Part shown: positions 1 to 11,553 of the stretch, one piece after another | How the letters are laid out: the number at the start of each line of letters is the position of its first letter | Numbering within the stretch: the stretch's first letter is position 1 | Assembly (NCBI GenBank): GCA_027603065.1 | Contig: JADGJP010000034.1 | Span: 174,569 to 238,568 of the forward strand | DNA: 64,000 bases | Origin: Geranomyces variabilis | Taxonomy: Eukaryota > Chytridiomycota > Chytridiomycetes > Spizellomycetales > Powellomycetaceae | Direction: 5' to 3' | The notes under the pieces: model-generated | Database searches by the model: none | What the model was told of the DNA's origin: nothing | Seen by the model: only the letters and a program-made list of their open reading frames with translations | Program-made: the position numbers and the translations under genes

Positions 1-5
1 TATAG

Positions 6-955
6 GAATTCGACTGCAATTTGACGCGCGAGGTCGTAGAATTGATTGACCGCGAGGGCGACCTCGTCAGCCGTGGCCGTGAAGCGCGGAGTATGGAAGG
101 GTTGCGGAAGCGCATTAGCAATTTGTTTCTGCAGTTCATTCAGACCCCAGAGTTCAATCCTGAAGCGGCGCAGTATCAAAAGGTTTGCCAGCTCTGCCTT
201 CTTCTTCGAGCTCTGTCATTTTACTCACCGTACTTTGCTGTTCCCTGTACTGTACAAGTTCCCTGAAGCTGGTCAGTCCTGGAAGCGTGATCAGGCCGTG
301 TACTACTGCCGCAGCTGCACCCGCTATCTGGCCAGCACCGAGTTCTACTTGTCCACTACGCTCACCCATCTCGGTAATTGCCCTTCTAGCGCGTAACGCA
401 TTGATAATCCACTTGCTAACACCGTATTCCCACACTTCAGGTAAATGCAAGGGCTGCACAACAGACGAAAACCTGGCCACGTCACGCAAAGACGATTCGG
501 TCTACTCAGACCTCCTCAAACTCGTCCGCCTGCAAGAATTTCAGCGACATACACAAACAGGCGTGCCCGCCGATCCACATTACAACGCCATGTCCCTTCT
601 CCAAGAAGCCGACATGCGGTACATTGTCGAAAGGGTGTGGAATCGCCAAAGCGCCGTCAGCGGCGCCCGGGCGCTCGAATCGCTGGTCCTCACGCGGTGG
701 GACCCTACGATCGAGCTCTCACCGTGGAATTGTATCTTGCTGACCAAAGCCGAGGCCGGAACGCACGATCGGGCGCCCGTGCCGGAGGATCAGTATTCGG
801 AAGAGTTTGGGAGAAAGATTGCGCAGAAGCACTTTGCGGCAAAGCAGCACTTTTTCCAGTTGCCTGCTATGGAAAAGTATTTGAGAAGCGCTTATGTCGA
901 GACGGGCGACGGCAGGCTGGTGCCTGCTGGAAGTTTGTCTCTTAGCAGCTTTTGA
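6..955 (+). CDS. IQUB-like ciliary protein (IQ motif and ubiquitin-like), C-terminal part
   Basis: Three exons are visible (6-182, 259-373, 441-955; 268 codons plus stop). The first begins directly after an AG at 4-5, an in-frame TAG lies at the same place, and the family is several hundred residues longer, so the gene continues upstream of the window. Readable family landmarks, in order: LFLQFIQTPEFNPEAA, a Cys pair YYCRSC, a second pair CKGC joined across intron 2, MRYIVERVW, and SPWNCILL followed by an acidic-to-helical tail. These match what I remember of the C-terminal half of animal IQUB, a cilium/flagellum (radial spoke) protein. The ubiquitin-like and IQ parts would be upstream and are not seen. 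Presence of this family is the best sign that the organism makes a flagellum. Assignment is by motif memory only. Confidence 0.75.
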
Positions 956-1075
956 ATGCACGCTTCATGCTATCCGATAAACGTACTTTGTTCCTCATGT
1001 ACATTTTCTAGTTTCCCTTTGGGTCATCATATATCGCAATAACTACAGAATGGAAGCGTCTAGGTTGCCCTCTTT

Positions 1076-3509
1076 CTAGCGTCCACCGCGGAACGAACCG
1101 CGGCCTCGTCCCCGACCACCAGCACCTCCCCGTGCTCGAGGGGCAAACCCACCATATCCTCCGCGGCCGCCTCCCCGCGAAAATCCTCCTCTGCCTCCTG
1201 CTTGCTCATAACCACCCCGGCCGCCGCCACCATACCCTCCGGAACCATAAGACCGATTTTCTTCCAACTCGGGTAGTTCAGAGGCAATCTCTAACGTGAC
1301 ACCGCGTCCATTTAGCCATTTGGAACCCGCGATTTTCAGGTATTTTCCTTCCAGCACTTCCACTTTGTCAGACTTGATATCGACGACAGCACCCATCATG
1401 TCCTTGCACATGCGCCAGTTGTATCTAGATGAGATTTGCAAGGTTATTAGGGAAGCAATTTCTCGACTGCGGGGTGGTCATCAACTCACGTGTCATCATA
1501 TGTCAACTCCGGGAAGGATTTTTGCACTATCGAGCGAATGTAGCCAACATTGCGGACTGCGGTTTCAAGACGGAAGAGCATCGTGTGGAACCCTTCGTTG
1601 GCCGACAAGAGCGATCGTGGCGGCAACGGCTGTGTCGTATTGCAAACAACAGCCAGTGCGGCTCCGAGAGCTTTAATGGGGTCCGCGTCGAAAGCGGCAA
1701 GGATGTCGGATGCAGTGGAGGTGAAATACGCAAGAGCGGCAGGATGCACAGCTTGCATTACATCCAGAGTATCGGCCGCGCGCGCGGCTACAATCTCGCC
1801 AGGTTGCGGTGCGCCAACTTTTTCAAACTCCACACCAGCACGGCGGGCGATATTTGTTAAGAGCGACGCTTGATCCGGCTTGTAGAAAGTGATACAGACA
1901 CCGCCTGTCTTTCCTGCGCGTCCCGTACGTCCCGATCGGTGCACATATGAATCCACATCCGTTGTTGGTTCTGCGTTGATTACGACAGCAACATCCGGGA
2001 TGTCGATACCACGCGCAGCGACATTTGTGGCGATCAGAACGCGGAACTTGGAGTCGCGGAACCCTTGCATAGTTGATTCTCGTTGCGCCTGTTGCACGTC
2101 GCCGTGAATTACTTGAGCGCCAAAGTTTTGAATCTTGGAGTTCAGGACCAGCTCGTCGCATTCTTTCTTTGTCTCAACAAAGATAATCGTGCGTGCCTTT
2201 CCACCCTTCCCGTAGACGGCTATGATGTCTCCAACAACGTCCGCACGGTTCTGCCAGCGGCACTGAAGGGCAAAGTGCCGGACCAATTCCGATGTCTTGT
2301 GTTTTTGCTTTCCGACCATGTCGACAGTGACCTTATCGGGTCGCATGTACTTGGAGACAGCTTTTGAGATCCAGTCCGGAAGAGTAGCGGAGAACAGCAG
2401 GGTCTGGTGTTTGGGTGCAGTAGCAGCGTCGGCCGCTTTTTGTTGAGTTACGGCCTGGAGTACTTGCTCCATCGCCTCGGCGAACCCAATGTCCAGCATC
2501 TGGTCGGCCTCATCCATGACAAGGAAGCGAAGGTTGGCGAGCTTCAGATTTCCGCGGTCGATATGGTCGATAATGCGTCCAGGTGTCCCGACAATGACGT
2601 CGACTCCTTCTCTCATAGCGTATGCTGAAAAAAAGTACAGAGAAAGATGTCAGCACTTAGGCTCGTAGACAAATTTCACGTGCCTTTAGAAAACTTACTT
2701 TGCGGATCGTAGGGCGCACCGCCGTAAACGCAAACAGACGCCAGCGTGTCTGCAATGCCCTGGAATTCGCGGTGAACCTGCATGGCCAATTCTCTCGTTG
2801 GCGCCATAATCAGCACAGACGGAGAGCGGCCACGCTTGGTAAATGCACCCGGGTTCGCCTTTCGCAGCTTGTTCAGCACTTCAATCATCGGAATCGAAAA
2901 CGCGAGTGTTTTGCCTGTTCCCGTTCGAGCACGCCCGAGTAGATCCTGGCCTTCCACGATAGGCTTTAAGCAGGCCGCTTGGATAGGGAAGAGCTGCGTC
3001 ACGCCACGCGCGCGCAAAGCCGTGATTGTCGACTTTGAAAGGTCGTGCGAGGACAATCTGAACTCGACAGGAATCTCATCTTCGGCGGTCGGGGGTGTGT
3101 CATCGTGGTCAACAGGCAATGCAGTCCCATTGGCTTGACGAATCCGCTTAGGCAGAGTGCGAATTGGCTCTTTCGCAGCGGGCGCAGGTTCCTGGTTCTG
3201 GTCGTCAGAGGAGCGTTTGCGTTTGTTCTCCTTGTCCTTGATTTCCTTCTTGGCCTTTTTTGTCGGTAAGTCCGCCGGCGTTGTCTGGGAGCTTGATGTA
3301 TCCTCGTCAGAAAAACGTTTGCGCTTGCTCTCTTTGTCCTTCTTTTCCTTCTTCTTGGGAGGAGAATCGGTCTCTTCAGACTGGGGACTTGCGGTCCCTT
3401 CTTTCTTTGCCTCTTTGGCAGCCTTTTTCGCTTTCTTTGCCTCCACCTCCTCCGGCGTCCTTTCCTTCTTCTCCTTCTTAGGGCTCTTCTTCTCGTCTTT
3501 TTCAGTCAT
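1076..3509 (-). CDS. DDX21/Gu-type nucleolar DEAD-box RNA helicase
   Basis: Minus strand, exons 3509-2699, 2624-1490, 1424-1076; 764 aa. The chosen ATG (3509) opens a lysine/glutamate-rich N-terminal tail of about 150 residues (KEKK, KKAKK repeats) typical of nucleolar helicases; an in-frame ATG further up at 3644 adds an unconvincing hydrophobic stretch. Helicase core motifs are all present: GRARTGTGKT (Walker A), PTRELA, TPGR, DEAD (as VMDEADQML), SAT in FSATLP, ARGID and HRSGRTGRAG. Behind the core is a GUCT-like domain (split by intron 2, ending KWLNGRGVTLEIA), then a glycine/arginine-rich RGG/FRGGR tail. This order (basic tail, DEAD core, GUCT, RGG) is that of DDX21/DDX50, which act in rRNA transcription and processing. 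It shares a 181-bp divergent intergenic region with the PLP-enzyme gene. Confidence 0.93.
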
Positions 3510-3690
3510 TATGTTGGCGGTGGTGATGGAAAGAACTGGCAAGCACGAGCAAAATGGGTCTTTAGGCCAAAAAGAAAAAAAAGAACCACAGAGACTGACA
3601 ACGGCTCCGAGTGCTCCGCGTCGCTGTTTGACGTTGTGAGTCACGGTGATATGCTGAGTTTATTGATAACCGCCATCTGCAGCGAGCAAA

Positions 3691-5372
3691 ATGTCAGGCA
3701 AACAAGATGACATCCCGCCAGGCGCCCCGCCTCATCAACAAGGCATTCTTTCTTTAGATGCCACATCATCGACCGCTTCTTTGTCTGCTCTCGCGAGGAA
3801 CGCCATTTCAACACCGTCGCTCCTTCTCAGCGGACTTATAAAAGCACTTGCCAACCCTTACCATCACAGCTCGTCGCCTTCTGGGATCATCAACCTCGGC
3901 ACGGCGGAAAACCATCTCTGCTTTCCCGAACTCCTTGAAAAGTTTAACTCGCCCGAGATTCGCCAAACAACGCCGGACATGTTGACATACGGCAACATGT
4001 ACGGCTCGGCACCGCTCTTGGCGTCCATCGCGCAACTATTCAACGAGTTCCTCCAGCCGTGCCAGCCAGTCGCTCCTGCTGATCTCACCGTCCATGCGGG
4101 CTGCGGTGCGACGCTTAGCAACGTCGCGCAAGCGCTCACGGATCCTGGAGATGGGATACTGATACCTTGGTAAATTTTGTCTGCCCGTGCAAAGATATCG
4201 GCAAGCTCCAATTTTGCAAAACCCTTATTGTTGTCAGATTATTCTCAGTCCTTTTTATGGCGGCTTTGAATTTGACCTGACTCTGGTTTGTACAGAAGTT
4301 CCGAGCTGTAACTGCTTCTCAGCGTACACTAATACTGCCGCGCGCTCTTTAGTATGCTCAGGCAAAACTGATTCACGTCCAGACAAGCTCCCACGATGAC
4401 TTCTCGATAACTGTTGAAGCCTGCGAAAATGCATACGCCAAAGCCGTTGCAGCGGGCACGCGTGTACGAGTTTTGCTGCTTACCAACCCATCGAATCCGA
4501 CAGGGTTGGCGATGGGTCCCTCTGAGATCCTCCCGCTGCTCGAATGGGCCAAGAGTCGAAATCTCCAAGTCGTGTCGGATGAGATTTACGCTCTGTCAAC
4601 TTGGAGCAACAATAATCCGTTTGTCTCGGTTCTGGCTCTTCCGTCACTTCCAGACCCGCAGCGCACGCACGTCGTGTGGTCGTTCTCAAAAGACTTTGGC
4701 AGCAACGGCATTCGAGTGGGCGTATTCTTCAGCCGCGACAGACAACTGTTGAAAGCAATGCATATGTTTTCGATTTTCACCAACGCGTCGAGTCTTGCGG
4801 ACCGCGCCTGCGCCAATATCTTGGCTGATCGCAAGTGGGTAGCGTGGTACGTCGAGGAAAACAAGAAGCGGATGCGCGAGTCTTTCGAAAAGACGGCCAG
4901 GGAGCTCAGGCGGATGCGAGTGCCATACATCGAGCCTGACAGCGGGTTTTTTGTCTTGTAAGCTCGGTCGGAGGCGTTTGGGTCGTGTCAGGTAAAAACT
5001 CGCTAGCGCTAAATTGTTCCTTTCCAGCGTGGATCTCTCGCGCTGGATTCCGGCCGTCAATGGCAGCAGCACGGCTGAGAATCTACCGGAAGCCGTTGGC
5101 TGGCGATGCCTTTGGAACCGATTAATCGACGCCGGTACGTGTTGTTCAGTCGGGAAATGTGAAAGCTTAAACCTTTGTTTACCCACTCGCTCCATACAGG
5201 TATATATATCCTGCCTGGAGAAGCTTTCAACTGCGGGGAGCCGGGCTTTTTCCGGATTGTTCACACACTACATTGGGATGTGGTCAAACTTGGGTTGGAA
5301 AGACTCGAACGCGTGCTCAATGAGGTGGAAGTCGAGATGGCGACTACGCAGCTCAAGAGCGTGCAGATATAG
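3691..5372 (+). CDS. ACC-synthase-like class I/II PLP-dependent aminotransferase
   Basis: Five exons (3691-4169, 4249-4285, 4353-4957, 5028-5134, 5200-5372) give 466 aa. Fold-type I aminotransferase features: early substrate-side motif INLGTAENHL, YGNMYGSAPL, the glycine-rich AGCGATLSN cofactor region, FYGGFEFDL created across intron 1, NPSNPTGL (Asn binding PLP), the SDEIYALS Asp/Tyr motif, and SFSKDFGSNGIRVG with the Schiff-base lysine. The C-terminal GEPGFFRI carries the carboxylate-binding Arg. The pattern is that of 1-aminocyclopropane-1-carboxylate synthase-like proteins; in fungi such relatives are usually aminotransferases of unknown substrate, so ethylene-precursor synthesis should not be assumed. 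Exon 2 is only 37 nt and its frame is fixed by the FYGGF motif. Confidence 0.88.
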
Positions 5373-5468
5373 CAACCCTAGACCCCGCGAATGTGATGGA
5401 CCAGTTATCCTTTTCGATAGCCAAAAGTTTGTTCATGAATTAGAGACTGTAGGTACATGTACAAACAT

Positions 5469-6740
5469 TTAAAACTCGACGTCATCCTTGAGGAGATTGC
5501 CTGCAAGAACAACTTTCTCGCCCGGCTTGAAAGCGGGCATGCCGAGATACGGACAGCTTCCGCAGCGGAAGGCATCGCCAAGGTAACACTGCAAGAGAAA
5601 GGGCGTATTTAGAAAAGATGCCACACTACTGCACCCACAGTTGTTGGTATGGTACTCACACTTCCGCAAGACGAGGCCGGAGCAGTCGCAACCTTCTTCT
5701 TTGGAGTTACGACCACAACCTTGGCGTCATCTTCGTCCGCGGCCTCGGCTTCCTCCAGTTCAGCGAGACCACATGAGCAGTCTTTGCATGCCTTGCGCTT
5801 TCCGCCGACTGGCTTGCAATCATCCGGCGCTACATTGAGGAGTTTAGTCATCGGAAAAGCTGCTTCGGCCACCCAATTATGTCGTGCCATACCCAGCTTT
5901 GTCGGGATCATCAAATCTGCTTCGTCGAGCAGTGCATCTTCGTCCTCCAGCTCATGCTCATCCTCGTCATCATCGTCATTTGCCGAGACGGTCCAGACAG
6001 CCTGCTTTGTCGGCTTTGCAGGTGCTGGTGCCGCCGCGGCCTTCTTTCTAGCAAAGGGCAACGCCGCGGCCGCTCCCACCTCGTACGCTGGCTTCCGCGC
6101 CGTCACTTCCACCATTGCCACCTTGCCCTTCAGGTAGTCTGCGACAGCGGGCACCTCCTCGCTAGTGACTCCCCAGCACGTCATGACGCATCGTGCGACA
6201 GACTCATCGTCTACCGGAGTGGAAGCTTCAAGGTTGACATCCACATAACCGGCGAGTTTGAGTGCTGAAACAAGGTTGCCGGCGGTCCGGGTGGGCAGAC
6301 GGAGTGCTTCTGTTGCAGTGGCGGTTGCGGCGGCGGCATAGTCGACGAGGACTGGCTCGCGAATACGGAGAATTCCAGAGGGCCTGAGGGCGGCGTGCAA
6401 GCGAGCGAGTACAGCGTCTGTATGCGGGAAAGCCGACGGTGCAATGCCGCCAGACTCGATAGCGTGGTACGTCGACCGTGCAAGCTGGACTACAGAAAGA
6501 ACAGTGGGTTAGAACTTCTCCATGCTCGGCGCCGCTTCAGGCCTCCAGCAAGAGTGAAGAAACCTGCACACACTTACTGTGGGGTACTCGGTCTAGTTGC
6601 TCAAAGGTCACATTCCCAGAAGCGGTGACTTGAGCCGCCAGCGTTTCGCGGGCACGTTGAATATCGGCGGCCTGAGCGACAGGGTTTCCGAGAAGAAGGA
6701 CGCTGTTGCCTGGCTCAACAGAAGGGACGGTGGCAGCCAT
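5469..6740 (-). CDS. DRE2: Anamorsin/DRE2, cytosolic Fe-S cluster assembly protein
   Basis: Minus strand, exons 6740-6578, 6489-5660, 5588-5469; 370 aa. The N-terminal part is a methyltransferase-like domain ([10 protein letters not shown] near the start, degenerate SAM-binding fold in the family). A long acidic/Ala-Pro linker with an Asp-rich run follows. The C-terminus carries both hallmark cysteine motifs: a CX(n)CX2CXC set ending [12 protein letters not shown] (the [2Fe-2S] site) and the twin CX2C motif [15 protein letters not shown], whose first half and second half are joined by intron 2, followed by FKPGEKV. DRE2 receives electrons from the diflavin reductase TAH18 in cytosolic Fe-S protein assembly. 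Its start is 283 bp from the SLX4 start on the other strand. Confidence 0.95.
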
Positions 6741-7023
6741 ACTGAGAAGGTGAATGTGGTTCGAAAATTGCAGAATGAACGAAGTTCAAGAAGCGTTCTA
6801 GATTAATAATGAAGCCGAAAAGATTGTCACGACCCCACATTTTTATCCAGCCAGTCTTGCTCGCATATCCTTCCCACCGCCGGCATCCCTGCGAGGAGAG
6901 GCGATGGCGACCCTGCCGACCAGGACCCTTGGCTTATCGCTTAACTGCATGGACCACGCACCGCTAATCAGCGAAGAGAATACAACAGCCTCGCGTTTGT
7001 CCGGCTAAAACCGGCCAGCTATC

Positions 7024-10000
7024 ATGACCGACTTGAGTATAGGCGCTCCAACAATCCCGGAACTGGTAGTCCATGACCAGGACGGAAGCATAAATTATCA
7101 AACTAGTGGCGCCTCCGCTGGATTCGGCGATGACTTTGATGCGCAGTCGGCGTTAAGCTTGAAGCGCCAGCGCGGGAAGGAGAATGATGAGCATTTCGCA
7201 GGCGGCCGCTTATCCCCGCTAAAGCGCGCTAAAAGCGAGCTAGAGACGGCAGCAGCACCACCGCGCGCTCGCGTGGAAGCAAAGGCTGACGAAAACGGTG
7301 AAAGTCTTGGGACGCGGGCGAACGATTTGAATGCCACGCCAACTGCTCTGCCTTCGCACCTCTCTGCGCTGGTCGAGAGCTGTGCCTCGCCTCGAAAGCC
7401 GATGGCCCCGTTTCACTTTTGCATGATATGCGGGAAAGACGTGGGCCTCACGGCAGTTCCAAAAAGGCTGCAGCACGTACGAAGGTGTCTTCACGCACAG
7501 GTTGAGAGGCCTTCTAACCTGGAACTGCCGACGAGTGCGTCAGATGCACATATAGCATTGGAATATACGCTGAGCCCATTACAGTTCTGTCCGTTCTGCA
7601 AAGCGGATGTGCGAGAAACGAGGGCGGTCGTGGCGGCAGACGCTGAGGCACATTTCCTCCAGTGTACCGGGTCGGTCGGCCAAACTCTGGATCATTTGGT
7701 GGATTTTATTGAAGGGCTACTGAAGAATAATGAGGATTCACCCTTAGCAAAGCCGATCGTCGTTGACCCGCCGGCCGCTACCACCGTTCCTGCCGAAGTT
7801 CCTGATCCACCTATTGTGGAAGAACGATATCGAATGGAGCAAGTGTGCATAGTTGTGGACACAGACACAGAGGAGCGGTGGGAGCCGAGAATCCAGCGGG
7901 TACCTATTAAGTCAGCTACCAAGTCTAAATCCACAAGAACCAAAGCAACGCGTCAGTCAAAACTCGTTGCGGTAGCAGGCTCGTTGGCTGCGTCACCTAA
8001 ATCTATCATTAAGAGCCTTGACGATTCAAAGGTTACTAAGCGTCGGACCAAAAAGACGAAAATCGTGCCCGTCGAGTACGATCTGCGATATTCGAAACTG
8101 GAGGGACGTCGGCGGCGGCTCAAAGAAGAACCAGTACAAACGGTCCGAGACGTCAGCTGCGCTAGGGCTTTAGTTGAGGCAAAAATCCGCATTGTGCTCT
8201 CTTTGCGACCATCGCAAATTGGAGACTACATGCGGCATGCCAAGAGAGTCTCGGCGCCGGCGGACGACCGCGTCGGAAAAGGAAAGCGCTCGTTGCGTGA
8301 CACCGATTCATCAGCGTCGCTGTGGGCCATCGCGGCATTAAACGGTAATCAGTATAGCTCACGGCAAACAAACTTGTTTGCAGGCTGTGAGTTTGGAACG
8401 AAGTCTTCTCAAGGGGCGGACGAAACCGATGCAGAGCCCATGCAATTGACGCAGGAAGAAAGCAAAGTTGCACGTGAGACGGAAGGGCGTATCCTCACGG
8501 TTATGGCTGTGTACGACAGTGAGGCCCGAGACCGTGAGCGTGCGCTTGAACAAGAGATTGCGAAACTGCGAAAACAGCACAGCAAATGGGTAAGAAAAGG
8601 TCGCCTTCCATTATCGATTAAGCCGCGGAGCCCTTCGCAGTTAACAATAAATATTCGATTACTACATGAAAGGTGTCCGCGCATACGACCAGAAGGAATC
8701 AAGAGATTGAAGAAATTAAACTGAAATCACAAGCCCGTACTATCGGAATTCAGCAAACACGCAGTTTGTTTGCGCGATCGGCGGCGTCCTCTAAACGTAC
8801 TGCAGCCGATGACCCCGTTGACGCTCAAGTCAATGCGGTTTCGGAAGGACGCGGGAACATTTCACGAGAGCCGGCGCATGAAGCGCCCGTAGACCTACCA
8901 CCAACCAAAAGGACATCAGTTTTGGGGGAAGCTGCAAGCGAGCGTGTAGGCGGTAGCGCGCCACAAGACACAAATTTCATGGCGATTCACCAACCGTGGG
9001 ACCCACGTGCCGTTGATGATGCGCCTAACGACGGTCCATCGTGTCGCGCTTCTGCCTCGCCAACACCTTTACGGCCGGTTACGGTGGCCTCGACCGCATT
9101 TCTCATTGAAGGGCCGGAAGATGAGCCGAACGACGGTCCGTCATGTTGCGCTTCTGCATCACCAACGCCATTGCGACCGGTCCTGGTTACCGCCGCCTCG
9201 ACCGAATTTCTGGGTGAAGGGCCGAAAAGTGACCCTAATGACGCGCGATCGTGTCGCGCTTCTCCCTCATTGACAACTTTATGGCCGGTCCTCCCGTCGC
9301 CGGCGCCGGTGACCGTGGCCTCGACCGAACTTTTGGATGAAGGGCCAGAAAATGACGATGAGGCCGCTTGCCCCAGCAGTCCGGATCTCCTAGACTTTCA
9401 CGCTAGTTGGCGGTCTAATACATCCGGATGTTCGTTACTGCAGCCTGACGCTCCTTGCGATCAAAGCGGATTTCGGCAGCGGGAAGCGTCAAACACTGCG
9501 TCCGCGCCGTCGCCGGGCCGCCCGGAGGCGACTTCTCATATACCCCTCGCAGCACTCGCCATACCTAGCCCACGGGCAATATTACCTGTTTCCCCGGCGC
9601 CGGAGCAATGCCCCAACGCCTGTCCTCAACTTTCGAAGGAGGATCATCGCGGTTCGCGGTCCGCTCTGTCTGAGCCATACAGCCCCGTCCGCGAAGCTAA
9701 TCTCGAGAACGACAACGCCGAATACTACGGCTTTGAGGACGGCTTCATTAGCCACAATGGAATCGATTACTGGCCGGGCGACGGCGAATTCAACCCGCCC
9801 AGATCGGTGTCGCCTTGGCCACAACTGGTCAACCATCAGCGGACCGACGTCGATGCATCTTACGTTGCGCGAAGGCGTGCCGCAACAGGTACTCCGCCGC
9901 CGCTTCCACCTGCAACGGTTGATGACGAGGTGCAAATGATAGCGCGCGTAGCGCATCATTATCCCGCTGTGATGATCACTGATGATGGCGACGACGACGA

Positions 10001-10418
10001 TGTTCTTGGTGCTGGTGAATCTGGCGGGCCTGATGCCCGGTGGACTCAAGAGGACGCCCATATGGACGGTGTCCTGATATACGACGATGACGACGAGAAT
10101 CCAGGGCCGACAGCCGTAGACCTGACCGGTGACCCCGAAAATGACGCGGCAAATGCATCTGACTCGACCTCCGATACGGACGACTCTATGCCCATCGACG
10201 ACCGGCTTTTTGCATATATCCGCGCACAGACGGCGCTATATTCGCGGATTCTAGTCTACGAGGCGCTTGACATGGAGGCACTGCATGCCCAGGTGGTTTC
10301 GGCAAAAGGGCTGGAGAAGTGTTCGCGCAAAGCGCTAGGGCGATTTTTGGACAGCAAGGGGATTAATTATGTGTTGCCGCAGACTGGAAAGAAGGGTGGC
10401 CCAAGACGGTGGAAATAA
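7024..10418 (+). CDS. SLX4: SLX4-like structure-specific endonuclease scaffold with two UBZ4 fingers
   Basis: Two exons (7024-8589, 8673-10418), 1103 aa; the 83-nt intron joins HSKW to VSAHTTRR in phase. Residues about 130-158 form a C2HC UBZ4-type finger (CMICGKDV then LQHVRRC) and about 187-215 a second (CPFCKADV, then H and C). The middle is disordered, Ser/Pro-rich, with three tandem repeats of about 40 residues (9021-9360; NDGPSCRASASPTPLRPV and relatives). The C-terminus (about 1025-1103) matches the SLX1-binding helical domain: LYSRILVYEALDMEALHAQ and FLDSKGINYVLPQ. SLX4 scaffolds the SLX1 nuclease and other nucleases for Holliday-junction and crosslink repair. The UBZ4 fingers recall the animal protein. 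No BTB or SAP motif was recognised. Confidence 0.85.
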
Positions 10419-11553
10419 GGCACAGAAAGGGAAAAGGCAGTCGCTGGCGACATGCAACGATTTGCGTATGGTATGGTTTCTTAATTAATAGTGTTTCGCC
10501 ATCCACTACGAGGTGCCCAATCTCTCTTCCCATATTTTAGCCAATTTAACCTAACCGTGAGCTGCCGCTTGATTCAACCTTGGAATTTACACTGCTAACT
10601 CAACTACCCTAGGTACGCCAGTTTGGCAATGTGCCCTCATGCGCAAACCGTTTCTTGCGCGCTACACCCTATAACCACAGTCAACTGCGACCCAACCGCC
10701 GACCAAACCACAGATCAAGAAAGGAAATGCGCTATACCGCCGGAGTGCTGCAGGACTTTGAGAGCTACTTGCATGAACCCGCAACGCCGCACCACTACGA
10801 CTTTGCGAGGGCTCACAATGTACATAGCACGTGTCTGAGGCAGCAGGCGCTGCTCTGAGTGCAGCATAACATCGAGCTGAATATGCAGCACTTAGCAGGA
10901 GTATCGCAAAGCGAAACTCGCCCTCAGAAGTAGCCATGCACACATCATCCTGACCCCAAAGAGAAGCTTCAGAAAGCGTATACCTCAGAGTGCTGCAGGA
11001 CTTCGAGGTCTCGCATGAACTGCGGCACTTGGCAGGAGCCCCGCACGCGGAACTCGCCCTCAGAAACCCACCTGCAACCACTAACGCAACGTTCTAAGCG
11101 CGGTCTAGTTCTGAGGCTTTACTCCAGGTAACCGTTTTCCGCCACAACCTTGAGGGTTCGCACGAATCTGGCACCTTGCTCTCAAAACAAGTAGCAGGAA
11201 CATACTTCAGAGCGCTCCCAGCTTCACACGGTGAAGGTTAAGGGGAAAGAGAACCGATGTACTGTACCTTAGATGTGCGGGCACCGGGCCTGTGGTCCTG
11301 GCGTGGTTTCGTGATATAGACCAAGTCGCTCTGGAGTTCGAATAGCACGTGTGTACGCGAGATTTAGCACGGCCAAAGGTACACCTAATGCGAGTTTCCG
11401 TCGCTCTGGCTCTCATATAGAAGAGCCTTGGCGCTGGTGTTTGCAAGATTAAGCAGGCTTCGGCTTAGATCGAGATGATGGGAAACGTGGGAGCGTGTTG
11501 AAGTCAGTGGCACGCGTCACAGTGGAGCGCTTTTATAGACGGCATTTCCTCCC
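10419..11553. other. Gene-poor stretch with decayed duplicated segments
   Basis: No convincing gene. Short reading frames here do not combine into a recognisable protein. The stretch holds two diverged duplicate blocks (annotated separately at 10738-11070) and a looser third echo near 11145-11210 (TTGAGGGTTCGCACGAATCTGGCACC). It may include the 5' UTR and promoter of the Ste50-like gene. Confidence 0.5.
10738..11070. repeat. Diverged direct duplications, remnant of a decayed sequence
   Basis: Block A occurs near 10744 and again near 10989 (both begin AGTGCTGCAGGACTT and end GCATGAAC). Block B occurs near 10882 and again near 11021 (core CAC TT(A/G) GCAGGAG ... ACTCGCCCTCAGAA). The two pairs have different spacing (about 245 and 139 bp), so this is not a simple tandem array. 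In one frame both A copies read VLQDFE and one B copy reads LRHLAGAP, which suggests an old coding segment that was duplicated and lost its frame. Confidence 0.5.

Noticed and set aside
3691-5372. Ethylene biosynthesis by the ACC-synthase-like enzyme
   Set aside because: Fold and motifs fit, but fungal relatives mostly act as aminotransferases and no ACC oxidase or related gene is in the window.
5649-6137. Plus-strand Ser-rich frame of 162 codons
   Set aside because: Antisense shadow of the DRE2 linker; the minus strand has the conserved cysteine motifs and correct introns.
11337-11346. GAGTTCGAATAG resembling a tRNA B box
   Set aside because: No acceptor stem or anticodon arm can be folded around it.
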